NCBI RefSeq assembly: GCF_051622035.1
Contig: NC_135367.1
Coordinates: forward strand, 10,824,501-10,888,500
Reading direction: 5' to 3'
DNA from: Arctopsyche grandis
Taxonomy: Eukaryota > Arthropoda > Insecta > Trichoptera > Hydropsychidae
Length of the DNA stretch: 64,000 bases
The stretch's first letter is position 1; each line of letters opens with the position of its first letter. The translations under genes and the position numbers were made by a program. The notes under the pieces were generated by a model. The model saw only the letters and a list, made by a program, of their open reading frames with translations. It was not told where the DNA came from and ran no database searches. This document shows positions 24,020 through 34,628 of this stretch, piece by piece.

Positions 24020-26443
24020 TTATTTTATTTATTTTTTATTTTATTAATTGAAAAATCAACAGACAGGATGTACAGAGATAGGTATAAAAAACACAAAAAG
24101 TAAATAAATAATATATGTAACACCCGAGTCCAATAATAGATTTTTACAAAAATGAAAAAGATAAATATAAGGAAAACAAATTAAAAAGTGAAGAATAAAG
24201 GCATGACAAAATATGTAGTACATTGCATAATTAAACTATAGTATTAAAATATTTGGAAAAGGTTATAAGATAGAATATAAGAAGAAATTGAAATTTACAA
24301 ATATAAAAAACAAATGAAAAAGGTAAATACAAAATAAACAAATGAAATGGAAAGGAATGAAAGCTATAATATGATTAAATAGCACATTACATAACTAAAC
24401 TAAAGTATAAAAATAATGGAAATATTGGAAAAATAGAATAGAAGAAAAAATGAATCAATCGGTCAAGATTCTCTTGATGTTAGACCTGAATTGATGTAGG
24501 GAAATACCAAACAGATCAACCTCATTCAGCTCTCCGTTAAACATACGATAAACGCGCTGCAGATAAAAATATTTTTGGGAATTAGTATTGAAAGGATCAA
24601 GTGAAAAGAGTGTAACGCGTCTAGGGTATCGAACTGGGATTCTGAAATTAACCTTATTCAGTAAATCAGAACAATCAAGGAAACCATTTATGAGCTTAAA
24701 GAAGAATATAGCATCAGAATGTCGTCGCCTGACAGAAAGATTGTTAAAAGAAAGGATTTTTAAAATGTCGGAAACAGTAGAATGGGTATAGGTAGGAAAA
24801 AGGTAGCGTAAGGATTTAATAAATTTAAGTTGAACTTTCTCAATACAATTAATATGGGATAAATAAAAAGGTGACCAGATAATTGAGGCAAATTCAAGGT
24901 GAGACCTTACAAAGGAAAAATAAAGTAATTTTAGTACATAAGGATCATTAAAGGGTTTTGTTGAGCGGAGTAGGAATCCAAGAGATTTAAATGCTTTGTT
25001 GGTAATAAAAGAAATATGTTCAGAGAAATCTAGTTTATTATTGAGTATTACACCAAGATCCTTAATAGAAGATGACGTGTTAAGGATTGAATGATTTAAT
25101 TGATATTGATTAGTAATAATTGACTTATTTCTAGTGAAATTTAAAATAGAGCATTTTTCTAGATTAATAAAAAGATCATTATTTAAACAATATATAGAGA
25201 ATCTATCTAGATCTTCTTGTATCTTATGACAATCGTCTATGGTGTATATAGGTTTGTAAATTTTTAAATCATCAGCGTAAAGAAGTATAAAGGAATGTTT
25301 GAAGATGTATGAGATATCATTAATATAGAGTAAAAAGAATAAGGGACCTAAATGCGACCCTTGTGGGACACCGGAAGGAATATGTCTAAGTGATGATCTA
25401 AAACCATTGAGAATTATGATTTGGTGACGATTTAGTATATACGAAGAGATCCAACGAAATAAATTTCCTCGGATTCCAAGGGACCAAAGTTTATTGAGTA
25501 AAAGGTTGTGATTGATTTTATCAAAAGCTTTAGAGAAATCCGTATAAACGACGTCTATTTGGATTCGTTTGTCCATATAAGATGTGAGAGTACTAGTGAA
25601 ATTAAGCAGGTTAGTCTCTACCGATCTCCCCTTAAAAAAACCATGTTGTTCAGGTATAATGTAGTTTTTGAAATTGGAGAAAAGGAAATTATAGATAATT
25701 TTTTCAAAGATTTTACTAATGACAGATAGTTTAGATATAGGACGGTAATTCTCAATAAGATTCTTATCACCTTTTTTAAAAATAGGGGTGATGTAAGATA
25801 ATTTCCAATAGTCAGGAAATTTACCGTTCGACATAGAAAGATTGAAAAGGATTGTTATGGGAAGAGATAATGGGACAGCACATTTAACAAGGAAAAAAGA
25901 AGGCAAACCATCACAACCCGCACCAAGATTAACATTGAGAGAGTTGATGTGACTGAGTACAGTAGATAAGTCAAAATGAAAAGTAGATAAGTTACAAGAA
26001 GAAGTATCTGTATTAGAGATAGAAAGGTTAATGGTAGAATCACTATTGAAAGTGGAGTCAAAATAGTCAGCAAAAATGGTACAGATTTCAGAACCATGTG
26101 AAGCCGACTTATTTCCATAATACATTACGGAAGGATATGAAGAGGAGGTATTTTTTTTTGAATTTATATATGACCAAAATGATTTGGGATTAGTTTTAAT
26201 ATTATTTTGAATAAGAGAAATATAATTTCTAAAGCAGATTAAAGAATATTTTTTAATTCGAGCTCTTAATAGTGAAAAACTTTGATAATCTAAGGGATTT
26301 GAATAAATTTTAAATTTTTTATGGAATTTGTTTTTTTCTTTTATTATTTTAATAAGAGACGATGTAAATAAATGCTTTTCTAACCCAATGTCCAATGGAA
26401 TGGGGCTGCACGACGTTGAAAAAATATAACCACACAATTCCAT
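24020..26443 (-). mobile_element. 5'-truncated non-LTR retrotransposon (LINE)
   Basis: Contains the intact 662-aa reverse transcriptase frame at 24455-26443, a 3' untranslated region, and an (AATAAAATAAA)-type tail near 24020-24060. The endonuclease half of ORF2 and ORF1 are missing, and a stop codon directly precedes the first Met, so it was truncated at insertion. The long open frame implies a fairly recent insertion. Confidence 0.82.
24455..26443 (-). CDS. LINE reverse transcriptase (ORF2 C-terminal part), 662 aa
   Basis: The frame begins MELCGYIFSTSCSPIPLD and carries the RT fingers/palm blocks in order: YRPISKLSVISKIFEKIIY, DFSKAFDKINHNLLLNKLWS, PSGVPQGSHLGPLFFLLYIN and the catalytic YADDLKIY. 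It then has the thumb and the C-terminal region of the CR1/jockey type (VRSHLEFASIIWSP; YPRRVTLFSLDPF), ending in ILTD. There is no apurinic endonuclease domain; complete ORF2 proteins of this group are usually about 900-1000 aa. It reverse-transcribes element RNA at a nicked target. Clade (jockey, CR1 or L2-like) is not resolved. No disabling mutation is visible within the RT, but loss of the endonuclease makes autonomous movement unlikely. Confidence 0.88.
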   Translation of the reverse strand: MELCGYIFSTSCSPIPLDIGLEKHLFTSSLIKIIKEKNKFHKKFKIYSNPLDYQSFSLLRARIKKYSLICFRNYISLIQNNIKTNPKSFWSYINSKKNTSSSYPSVMYYGNKSASHGSEICTIFADYFDSTFNSDSTINLSISNTDTSSCNLSTFHFDLSTVLSHINSLNVNLGAGCDGLPSFFLVKCAVPLSLPITILFNLSMSNGKFPDYWKLSYITPIFKKGDKNLIENYRPISKLSVISKIFEKIIYNFLFSNFKNYIIPEQHGFFKGRSVETNLLNFTSTLTSYMDKRIQIDVVYTDFSKAFDKINHNLLLNKLWSLGIRGNLFRWISSYILNRHQIIILNGFRSSLRHIPSGVPQGSHLGPLFFLLYINDISYIFKHSFILLYADDLKIYKPIYTIDDCHKIQEDLDRFSIYCLNNDLFINLEKCSILNFTRNKSIITNQYQLNHSILNTSSSIKDLGVILNNKLDFSEHISFITNKAFKSLGFLLRSTKPFNDPYVLKLLYFSFVRSHLEFASIIWSPFYLSHINCIEKVQLKFIKSLRYLFPTYTHSTVSDILKILSFNNLSVRRRHSDAIFFFKLINGFLDCSDLLNKVNFRIPVRYPRRVTLFSLDPFNTNSQKYFYLQRVYRMFNGELNEVDLFGISLHQFRSNIKRILTD

Positions 26444-26699
26444 TCACTGAATCAGTTGATTACTATCATTTTTAGCCTAACCGAAGTTTGTTGAAAACCT
26501 TATAGTACCACAGATCAATTCAACTATCATGACTCAACAATCAAAAATCCGTAATATAACAAACATAGATTTCATTTCTCATATACTTTATTGAAAAATA
26601 TATGAATAGGCATGCATATATGTACATGTGTAATACCTTAAATATGTACCTACATATATAAAAATATCTATAATAGAACTAAATAAAGGCAACGAAGTC

Positions 26700-26835
26700 A
26701 ATTTGTAGATTGGATTTGGCTCACTTTTGAAATTAAACCTACCCTATAGAAAGGTCAACCCTCCCACAGTCATGTCGCAAAGCCATGCTCTCAGACAAGG
26801 TAAAAAGGGGACTCGAACCACCCCAATTCATTTAT
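26700..26835 (-). repeat. Decayed SINE fragment
   Basis: In reverse complement it contains a B-box-like GGTGGTTCGAGTCCCC followed by GACTGTGGGAGGGTTGACC, comparable in spacing and wording to the B box plus ACTCCAGGTTGATCG of the SINE at 22479. No A box is visible upstream. Low confidence. Confidence 0.3.
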
Positions 26836-28027
26836 TGCATTCGTAATGAATCCACGTATCGACAAAACATTACCATTATGCTGGGTGTATCCTACCGATA
26901 GTAAAATATATAAATTTCCGAAATTATTTTTGTGCACGGTTGCAAAGGCCCGACCGATTCTCGGTTCCAATTTTATAACGTCTGTAAAATATATTGCTTT
27001 CGTAAATGTATAATATAAATATAATATCTAATTGTAACCAAGTCGCACGACAAGATAGTTTTCCATCGATTCTAATCGGCATTCGCTTCTCGTAGTTTTC
27101 CCGGGTATTCGTGTCCGGCTACGATATTGAATTTTAGTAATTTTGTGCGACTTCGGCTATATACATACATATGTGCATATATTATACATATACATACTAT
27201 CCATAACTTTATTTATCGTGTTCGAACCATGACTCAAATTATAGTCGTTAGCGTGTCACATCACAAAGATTCCTTTGTTAGTTTCTCATTTTATATTGTA
27301 CTAAACAAACTCCATTCAATCTATGTATGTACATACATACAAATGTATATGCATATTATCATGTGTGTATGTATGTAATATTGAAGAAAAAAATTGGAAA
27401 ATTTAATTTTACATTTCCCATCCCTCCATACCTCTACAATCATTTGAAAGTTTTTGTTGTACATATACTTAATTTTATATAAATAATAACTAGTGACCAT
27501 AAGATGGAGAGATTTGCCTACTGACACGTATATAGCAATTTATCTGTCGTAGATATATTTTGTCTGCAAAGATAAAAACCAATAAACTTGATCTAATGGT
27601 CCAAATTATGTTCAAAACTTTACAAACCGAACACTACTTTTTGTAACAATATCATATGGGTATACGCAATAATGAATTTAAATTTGACAATATTTTTTTG
27701 AACCAAACATGCAAAGAGTTTTTTGTTTGAAAAAGGTCGAGAGATTTTTCTCTCATAGAGTCAGTCGTAGCATTTCTGGCTACGACAAATATGGTAGCTA
27801 GAGAAAAACTTAAAAATACTTGTCTGCCGACAAATACCTCCGTCAATGCCAACCGTTGCTCAAATTCATAATTATTGTCATAATTAGTGTCCGGACCCAC
27901 AGCGCGCCGATTGCTGGAAAAAGCACGGTCTGTATCCGTAGTCTAGCCATAACTAGACATCGGGACATTGTTGTTCGTTTCTTTAAAAAAACATGTTTTT
28001 ACAAGCTTTTCTTGCTTTCTTGATTTG

Positions 28028-28153
28028 AACACTAATGGAATGGTCTATTGTTATTTTACAATTGCCCTAACTGTAAGCCTATTTCTAGTCGTGACTAGTC
28101 TTCGGCGTTGGCTGAGTGCTTTTCAAATAAAAATAGACCACTCCATTAGTGTC
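28028..28153. repeat. Short inverted repeat, 28-bp arms
   Basis: AACACTAATGGAATGGTCTA at 28028 matches the reverse complement of TAGACCACTCCATTAGTGT at 28134-28153. The enclosed 70 bases contain TAGTCGTGACTA. Probably a tiny DNA-element remnant; superfamily unknown. Confidence 0.45.
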
Positions 28154-28477
28154 AAAAGGAAGAAAGCAAAAAAGTGAATCATTTTTTGTGCAAAAAGCAT
28201 CGTCCCAACGCCGATGTTTGGTCATACCCAGTGGCGGCTGGTGAACAATAACATACATTAGAAGCTCACTATTTTCAAAAATTAAGGCGAAAAAAAAACG
28301 ACCTTCAATAACCAAACGAAGTCATTAACCAGACTAAGGCTAAGAGCAGTTGCTTTTGACGCAAAAAATGGTTCACTATTGTTATTTTTTTAGAAAAACT
28401 ATGCCTTTTTGCTCCCTTGCTTTGAACACAAATGGAACGCCTTATTTGAAAAGCATCTTTCTGACACCGATCTTTGA

Positions 28478-28635
28478 TCATGACCAGACTTAAACGGCCA
28501 GGATGCCTTTACCCACAAAAAATGGTTCACTATTGTCAACCTTTTTTATCTTAATTTGTAGGACATTAGTAATTGACAATAGTGAACGATTTTTGTGGGT
28601 TTAAGTATCCTGGCCGACTAAGTCTGGTCATGACC
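28478..28635. mobile_element. Foldback MITE, 158 bp, arms about 65 bp
   Basis: Left arm TCATGACCAGACTTAAACGG, CCAGGATGC and CACAAAAAATGGTTCACT pairs with the right arm AGTGAACGATTTTTGTGGG, ATCCTGGCC and AAGTCTGGTCATGA. The loop is about 28 bases. A related AAAAAATGGTTCACTATTG occurs at 28366, suggesting a second, partial copy. No coding capacity. Confidence 0.65.
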
Positions 28636-29355
28636 ATGAAACGTCACGTATTCATATGTAGTATCAAAACAGTAATGGATAAGTAAAATAGCACACAATA
28701 CTTACGTGGATACTGGATAACGTGTCATTTTAAAACGGGCAAATTGCGTTTGAAATTGGCACATGCACAACCAGAACAACCTAATTCGACCCAATGCACT
28801 TTGCTTAATTTATGTTGCGAAATAATATCAAGTTTTGCATCAGCCTTGAGTCGTTCACGTACATACTACATTATCTGTTTATTCGAGCGTTTTTGACATG
28901 GAACTCGAAATTAGAAAACTTTTCTTCGAAAATGTCATAACCAAGACACGAGTGGTGGGTTTTATTATTATTATTATGCAACGCAAATTTTAAAATTTAA
29001 CGAATAAAAGCCAATACATTGCGATTTTTCCACTTGATCGTTGTATCCATTTTGTACGCGTATTTATAATACTATCAATTTGGCGAAAATGTCAACAGAT
29101 AATTGATGTAGCTTTGGTATGAGCCAACGTTTAACATGAATATCGTGATAATAGAGCCCTGCATAAAATACTATACGACATTCGAAACCGTCACGCGATG
29201 TTTCCCTTTGTATCGTCCCTTCATCATAATAAATAAAAATAAAAAAAAGTTTAACCGAAAGTATCAAAAGAATTCGCCGAATTATTGAGTTAAAAATCGG
29301 TTTCAAATAATCCAGCGATTCTGAAACTGCGTGCAGGGAGATGTTAATAACTAAA

Positions 29356-29679
29356 GGTGCAAACACACAGAATCGTACGCGGCACAAGTTTTTTTGTTAG
29401 ATAGTTTTGCATATGTAAAAAATATGCTAGCACGCCTAATCAATGCTAGGCCAAAACTCATCCCCTGGAGTTTTTTCGATGGTATATTTTCTTTATATTG
29501 ACAAAAGTTTGAGAGTGATATATAACGGTGAATCCCATATTTGCAGAAATTTAAAAGAAATTTGTCGAAATAATAAGAAATACCAAGTACGAATCAACAA
29601 TGACACATGTAAGATACGCCCATTCACAGCTGGAGTCTACTTAGGAATGCCGTACCGTACGATTCTGTGTGCCTGCGCC
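29356..29679. mobile_element. piggyBac-like MITE, 324 bp
   Basis: Left end GGTGCAAACACACAGAATCG, right end in reverse complement GGCGCAGGCACACAGAATCG, flanked by TAAA on the left and TTAA on the right. The terminal repeats and near-TTAA target fit piggyBac-like elements. A 93-aa frame at 29443-29724 crosses its right end and is not treated as a gene. Confidence 0.5.
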
Positions 29680-29735
29680 TTAAGAGGGCTGGACCCTAAC
29701 GCCTTGTCCATACAAACGTATTAGACTTCTCCCTT
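29680..29735. mobile_element. One end of a TTAA element (GAGGGCTGGAC family)
   Basis: TTAA then GAGGGCTGGACCCTAACGCC, CTTGTCCATACAAACGTA and TTCTCCC match the left end of the complete element at 43491. The rest of the element is absent or diverged. Confidence 0.5.
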
Positions 29736-30822
29736 CCTCAATTATGGCACTAGAGAAATTATTTTTTAATATGCTATTTACATACATAAATCCACCATAG
29801 GCATCGGCAACTTGCCCAGCCCCAAAAGGATACTGCTGTGATTTCAATATTGGCCTGATCAGAGCAAACTACTCACTTATAACTTATAAGTACATACATG
29901 TAAAGATAAGGCTATGCATGGTAGTAGTGAAACTCATTTCTCGTCCATTAAAATGTTTTAAAAACATGATGTCGTGCATACAAAATAAAAAATTTCGTTT
30001 TTATTTGTTGTTATTTAAAGAATCAGTATGGGAAAAATGACGAAAGATAAAATTTAGTATAAAAAGAAGATGTTAAATTCAAGTACATATAAAGTAGCTC
30101 ATTTTTCGTGCGAGTCTTAAAAATTTGCGATCAATTTTGCAAAAGAAGTTTCACTTTATATTATTGAGGACATTATCATTTTAACAACAGAATATAATTT
30201 TTTCTAGCTATTTAGAAATGTATTGTATATGTTGTATAAAAACAAAATCATTTAACATGAATTCCACTTTCTTTCATAACTTTAATATCATTCAAGCATT
30301 TCATTCCCCATGTCACGGAATATTCTTACAAAAATATTCACTACTAGCCACTTCCTTCTTCAAAAATGTTATTTATTACTACACGAACCTCCAAAGAGAA
30401 TTTTTTATAACAGTTCAAGAATTCCTATTATATAAAATAATGTCCTATCATATAAATATATACGCACATGTAAGGACATACATACATATGTAATATTCAC
30501 ATAAGAAATCGCCGAAATTGTCAGCTCAGGTCAATACTTCGTAGCACCGTTTTACGTCAACAGAATAAAATGGTTTAAATTCGAATTTCGATCGGAAATT
30601 TTTTCAATGGTGCAAAACATCGATCGATGAAACCCTCGGGACAGTGCAAAGCCTTGAACGATAAGCTGAAAACCGGTCGTTAAGTGCATTTCGAATTTAC
30701 AAAACCGGACGGACCCCCTACCCATACCCCCACGAACTTGATATATTTCTACAAAAATCGTCTACTGTCTTATTGTTCGTCTTTGGACTCGTTCGCAACC
30801 ACCGCATATCCGTACTTCCAAT

Positions 30823-31397
30823 ATGAATAAATTCGTAAGAACACTTTCAAAGACCAAAACTAACCCATCATATACCTGACCAAACTTCACCAAACCGTAT
30901 ACAATTTCAGATTTTCATCGCTCTGTGCTTAGTAGCATCAGCTCTTTGCAAACCCGCTGAAAACGAATACAGAAGACGTGAATTGACCGATGGCGAGTTG
31001 GCAGAAGCAGCTGCTGCCAAATACCACTTCGCATCTGATGTTCAAGATGGCATCAGCGACTTGACCCAGCAGCGAGAGGAAATTCGTGATGGTCTCAAAG
31101 TTAAAGGATTCTACTCCTACAGTGATGGTCACTCCAAGAGGAAAGTTACATACGAAGCTGATGAAAATGGATACAGAGTTATCTCGTAAGTTTAATTTTT
31201 TTTTTTTGTAAATCAGAAGCTTTTTTATTGTTTTAATTGTTTGATTTCTTTGCTTCAGGGAAGAAGCTGAGCCTTTGGAAGGACCGCAAGTTAATCCCGA
31301 AGGAGTTGCTAATATCCACACTGTTGCTCACGGAAACGAAGTCAGCTATTCAGTAGAAGGCGATGATAAAACTAGACATGCCAAAAATTCGCCTTAA
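30823..31397 (+). CDS. Cuticle protein with chitin-binding (R&R-like) motif
   Basis: Secreted structural protein of the exoskeleton. Exons are 30823-30834, 30911-31185 and 31259-31397 (141 aa). The first exon encodes only MNKF, and the signal peptide continues IFIALCLVASALC in exon 2, a split common in insect cuticle genes. The mature region has Ala-rich LAEAAAAKYHFASD, then RDGLKVKGFYSYSDG and the R&R-like core VTYEADENGYRVIS. The second intron is phase 2 directly after this core and the last exon opens EEAEP. AATAAA lies at 31446, 49 bases after the stop. It is a paralogue of the gene at 34629, with the same intron position and related core. The R&R subclass is uncertain, and stage of expression cannot be read from sequence. 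Confidence 0.85.
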
Positions 31398-32993
31398 TTT
31401 TGTAATGTGAAAGTTTTTATACTGTACATTGAGATCAAAAAACAAAATAAAAAATAATTCAAATTAAATCATCATTTGTTTTCATGTATTAAACGAGTCC
31501 TTGTAAAACTTATATAGAATTAAGTACATTTCAATTTTTTTAAAGCACACTCATAAATATTTAATGAATTAAGAAAATTGCTTATGGTACCTATATTATA
31601 GTACATATAGTACATACATATATGTATACGCAAGTCGTTAAACAATAAAAGCAGATTTTATTATATTATTATTTATTTAGAAAATTTCAATTCAACTGTT
31701 GCTTAATACTCGAAGTAAGTTTTAATGTAATACATCATAAATGATTTACATATATATATTTGGAATGTTCAATGAAGCAGTGACCAAATACTGTTTATAC
31801 ATAATGTAACTGACATTTGTCATACGCTGGCATACATACATATGTACCTATGTACATTCAAATTTTCACAATTTATTCAAAAGTAAACTTCATTGACTGT
31901 GAATCAATGAATACGATTTATTCTTTCATATAATACTATGGAGAATGAATATGATATTTAGAATAGAACACATTTTTAAAATAGAAATAGGAAAATAGGA
32001 TGTATGTGTATTTTGACTAAATATACACTTCATATTTCTCTGGTTCGTCTTATGACGTTACGAATAAAAATGTTCATTGCAAATTGCATTTAAAATTACT
32101 GATATTTCCTGATCGATTCACAATGATGCTCATTCATTATGAAAATTTTCAAATTACGCATACATTGTTAATGACGCCACACGATAATCGCTATTTAAGA
32201 AATAATTATTACCTTCAGTCAAATAATAAATGTATCATTTCATTGATAATAACACAGATGGAAAATGAATCTCATTAATAAGTCAATAAGGTTAAATAGA
32301 AAATTAAATGGCCAGTAGCGCCTTCAGGTGAATACAGGCGTAGAGGTCTGTAGACAAATCAGCAGACAAATCTACACCAATTTGCCTACCACACAAATTT
32401 TTCATAAACCAGCAACTTCTCTGCCAAAATATAGCACTAATTCACAACACAATACAATTGATTAGTGACTGTTTTTCATTGAATTTGTTTTGGTGATTTA
32501 AATCAAACAGCAATATTTTTTAAATGAAAAATAAACTTTTCTTTATTTCTTTAATTAAAAATGCTTGGAAGAAGTGGCATAGCTGATGGACCCCGGAAAG
32601 TTTGACAATTTTATATCATAAAAATACGAAAAATAAATAAGATGAAAACAATCTTCAAAAAATTTATATACATATAATAAATAATAAAAACTGAAAATGG
32701 AGGAACATAAGTAACAAAAAAAATACAATGAGAGTAAACCGAAAAAGAAGAACCCATGATTTTTAGGAAATCATCAAGCATATTTTTTATTATAGGGTGC
32801 TAATTAGTTGAAATTTAATTTTGACCATATTCATTTTCATAAAAATAATGTACACTCATAACAAATATGTGGGTCTCCGTCACGGGCCCGAATGTGAAAC
32901 GCCCGAAAACGCAAATATCGGAAGGCAAAGATCGAAAATCGAAAGATCTTAAGTCGAAAGATAAAAAAAGGGTGCATGGTAAACGGTACATAC

Positions 32994-33070
32994 TCACTTA
33001 ATTTGCGCGAGCAGGATACAACAGGAACAAGAGGAACAGGCTTTTCCTCCCGTATTCTGCGCGCGCACGT
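32994..33070. repeat. Conserved 77-bp block shared with 63000-63075
   Basis: CACTTAATTTGCGCGAGCAG, GATACAACAGGAACAAGAGG, AACAGGCTTTTCC and CTGCGCGCGCAC occur here and at 63000 with very few differences, although the flanks differ. The block itself is a hairpin: GCGCGAGCAGGATAC pairs with GTATCCTGCGCGCGC in the 63000 copy. There it is the core of a hAT-like MITE. Confidence 0.6.
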
Positions 33071-33179
33071 TATTGCTCGTGAGATTTAAAATCACTAAAA
33101 CCCACAAAGTCATCATGGGATTAGACCACTAGAAGCAGTGGCGGAGCCACCCCATTTACAAAGGACCCAAATTTATATA

Positions 33180-33411
33180 TCTAATATATAATTTCGAAAG
33201 AGACTTTGTGACTATGTATGTATGTATGTGTGTACATATGTAACTATTATTGGTTCGTAAATCCGTGACGTCATCGAACAAATGAATATTCAAATAAATT
33301 TAAATGAAATTAAACTATTCAAATAAATTTAATAAAATGTTTACTATTATTTTGGCCATGTTTAAGCGGTTTATATTACAAATACCGAGCTAAGCCGGGT
33401 AAAAACACTAG
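33180..33411 (+). mobile_element. Non-autonomous Helitron, 232 bp
   Basis: Starts TCTAATATATAATTTCGAAA after A, ends CCGAGCTAAGCCGGGT and AAAAACACTAG before T. Same family as 14156-14374. Confidence 0.7.
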
Positions 33412-33924
33412 TATTCAATATATGTATATATACATATATACATACATAATTAATCATTTCCCGACTTAAAAATTTAGAAAGAAATAAAAATGACTCGAAT
33501 TATACACTTATACGTATACATATATGTACATACCATCAATATACAAAAATAATAAAAAGCTTGTGAAAATAATATTATTAGTAACTTAAAAATTATAAAA
33601 GAAACTCAATCGGACAATGCATATGAAGTAAACTCGCATTGCTGGCTTTTGAACACAAACAATAATCAAAAATGGAGTTTTAATAACATAATAGTGATTT
33701 TGCAAACCTTAGAATTTTTGAAATCGGTGAGTTTAGTTAAATTTACTGTATTTATAATTCAATCTGAATGTGTACCAACAAATAATTACAATTATTTCAT
33801 TTCATATTTTTAAAAATCACGACAAGGAATGAATAATTTTTGCAAGACGGTCCAAAAATCTTAACTTTGTTGACAATTTTAATTTTAACCACTCTATTCG
33901 TAAAAACGGATTTTCCAATTATTT

Positions 33925-34306
33925 TGTAATAAATATATTTTTGGAGTGAGGGAGTATAACTGTCTGTCTGTCACGTATGCGTTCCTATACCATTCAACCT
34001 ATTGCGATGAAACTTACATGAGTTATTGTGTGTATGCCCGCGATGGTTTCTGTAAAACATCGCCCCAAAACGGGAACGGAAATATATGAATGAGTGGCAT
34101 TACAACAATTTAAAATGTGTTCACATCGCCACCTGCGTTGTTAGGGTAAAATAAATAATTGAAGAATTTCGCCGCGTGCGTTTTTCCGACAAATTGTCAT
34201 TACTGTAATTTAATTTGATTATTAAATATTAATTTGAAACGAAGCATTTACTTATCGAAACACATCGAGAAACTGTGCCATTGCAACGCATGCCGGGTTC
34301 AGCTAG
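33925..34306 (+). mobile_element. Non-autonomous Helitron, second family
   Basis: The 5' part reads TATAACTGTCTGTCTGTCAC, GTTCCTATACCATTCAACC, GCGATGAAACTTACA; the 3' end reads GCATGCCGGGTTCAGCTAG before T. The 5' wording matches 22315-22400. The exact 5' TC terminus is not clear, so the left boundary is approximate. Confidence 0.65.
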
Positions 34307-34574
34307 TTAACAATAAAAACAAACGAATCATATTAAAATTCTAGACACTTCTTCATGACATACCTAAAATATATTTTCCAATTTCTACATATCTTACGCA
34401 TCCATAATCATCAAACTAGTTAAACTAGCGTGCACACTCATTTTATGATCACGCAAAAATTTCACTGTGACAACGCAATCACTGTGACATTTAGCCAGGG
34501 CTATCAGTGTATATACACATGTATGTATGTAATATTTAATAGCTTCGGGGGATGCAAAACGACGATCGCGAATG

Positions 34575-34581
34575 TATAAAA
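34575..34581 (+). promoter_or_regulatory. TATA box of the second cuticle gene
   Basis: TATAAAAG lies 54 bases upstream of the chosen ATG at 34629, with a plausible initiation region about 30 bases downstream. This rules out the in-frame upstream ATG at 34572, which overlaps the box itself. Confidence 0.6.
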
Positions 34582-34628
34582 GTAGGCGGTTTGCCTTGCA
34601 CTTGCAGCAGTTGCTGATTGACGACGAA

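Larger units (their letters stand above)
31398..34628. other. Spacer between the two cuticle genes
   Basis: AT-rich. It includes TACATACATATATG microsatellites, a block shared with 63000 (32994-33070), two Helitrons (33180-33411 and about 33925-34306) and a hAT-like terminal motif CAGTGGCGGAGCC at about 33137. No additional cuticle exon was recognised. Confidence 0.5.

Noticed and set aside
26800-26835. Possible tRNA gene (GGTTCGAGTCC on minus)
   Set aside because: No A box, no acceptor stem and no anticodon arm at the right distance. Better explained as a decayed SINE B box.
29443-29724. 93-aa open frame
   Set aside because: It spans the end of one TTAA-type element and the start of another. 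No conserved motif is visible.
34572-34628. Upstream in-frame ATG of the second cuticle gene
   Set aside because: It overlaps the TATA box and would put residues before the signal peptide. The ATG at 34629 gives a normal secretion signal.
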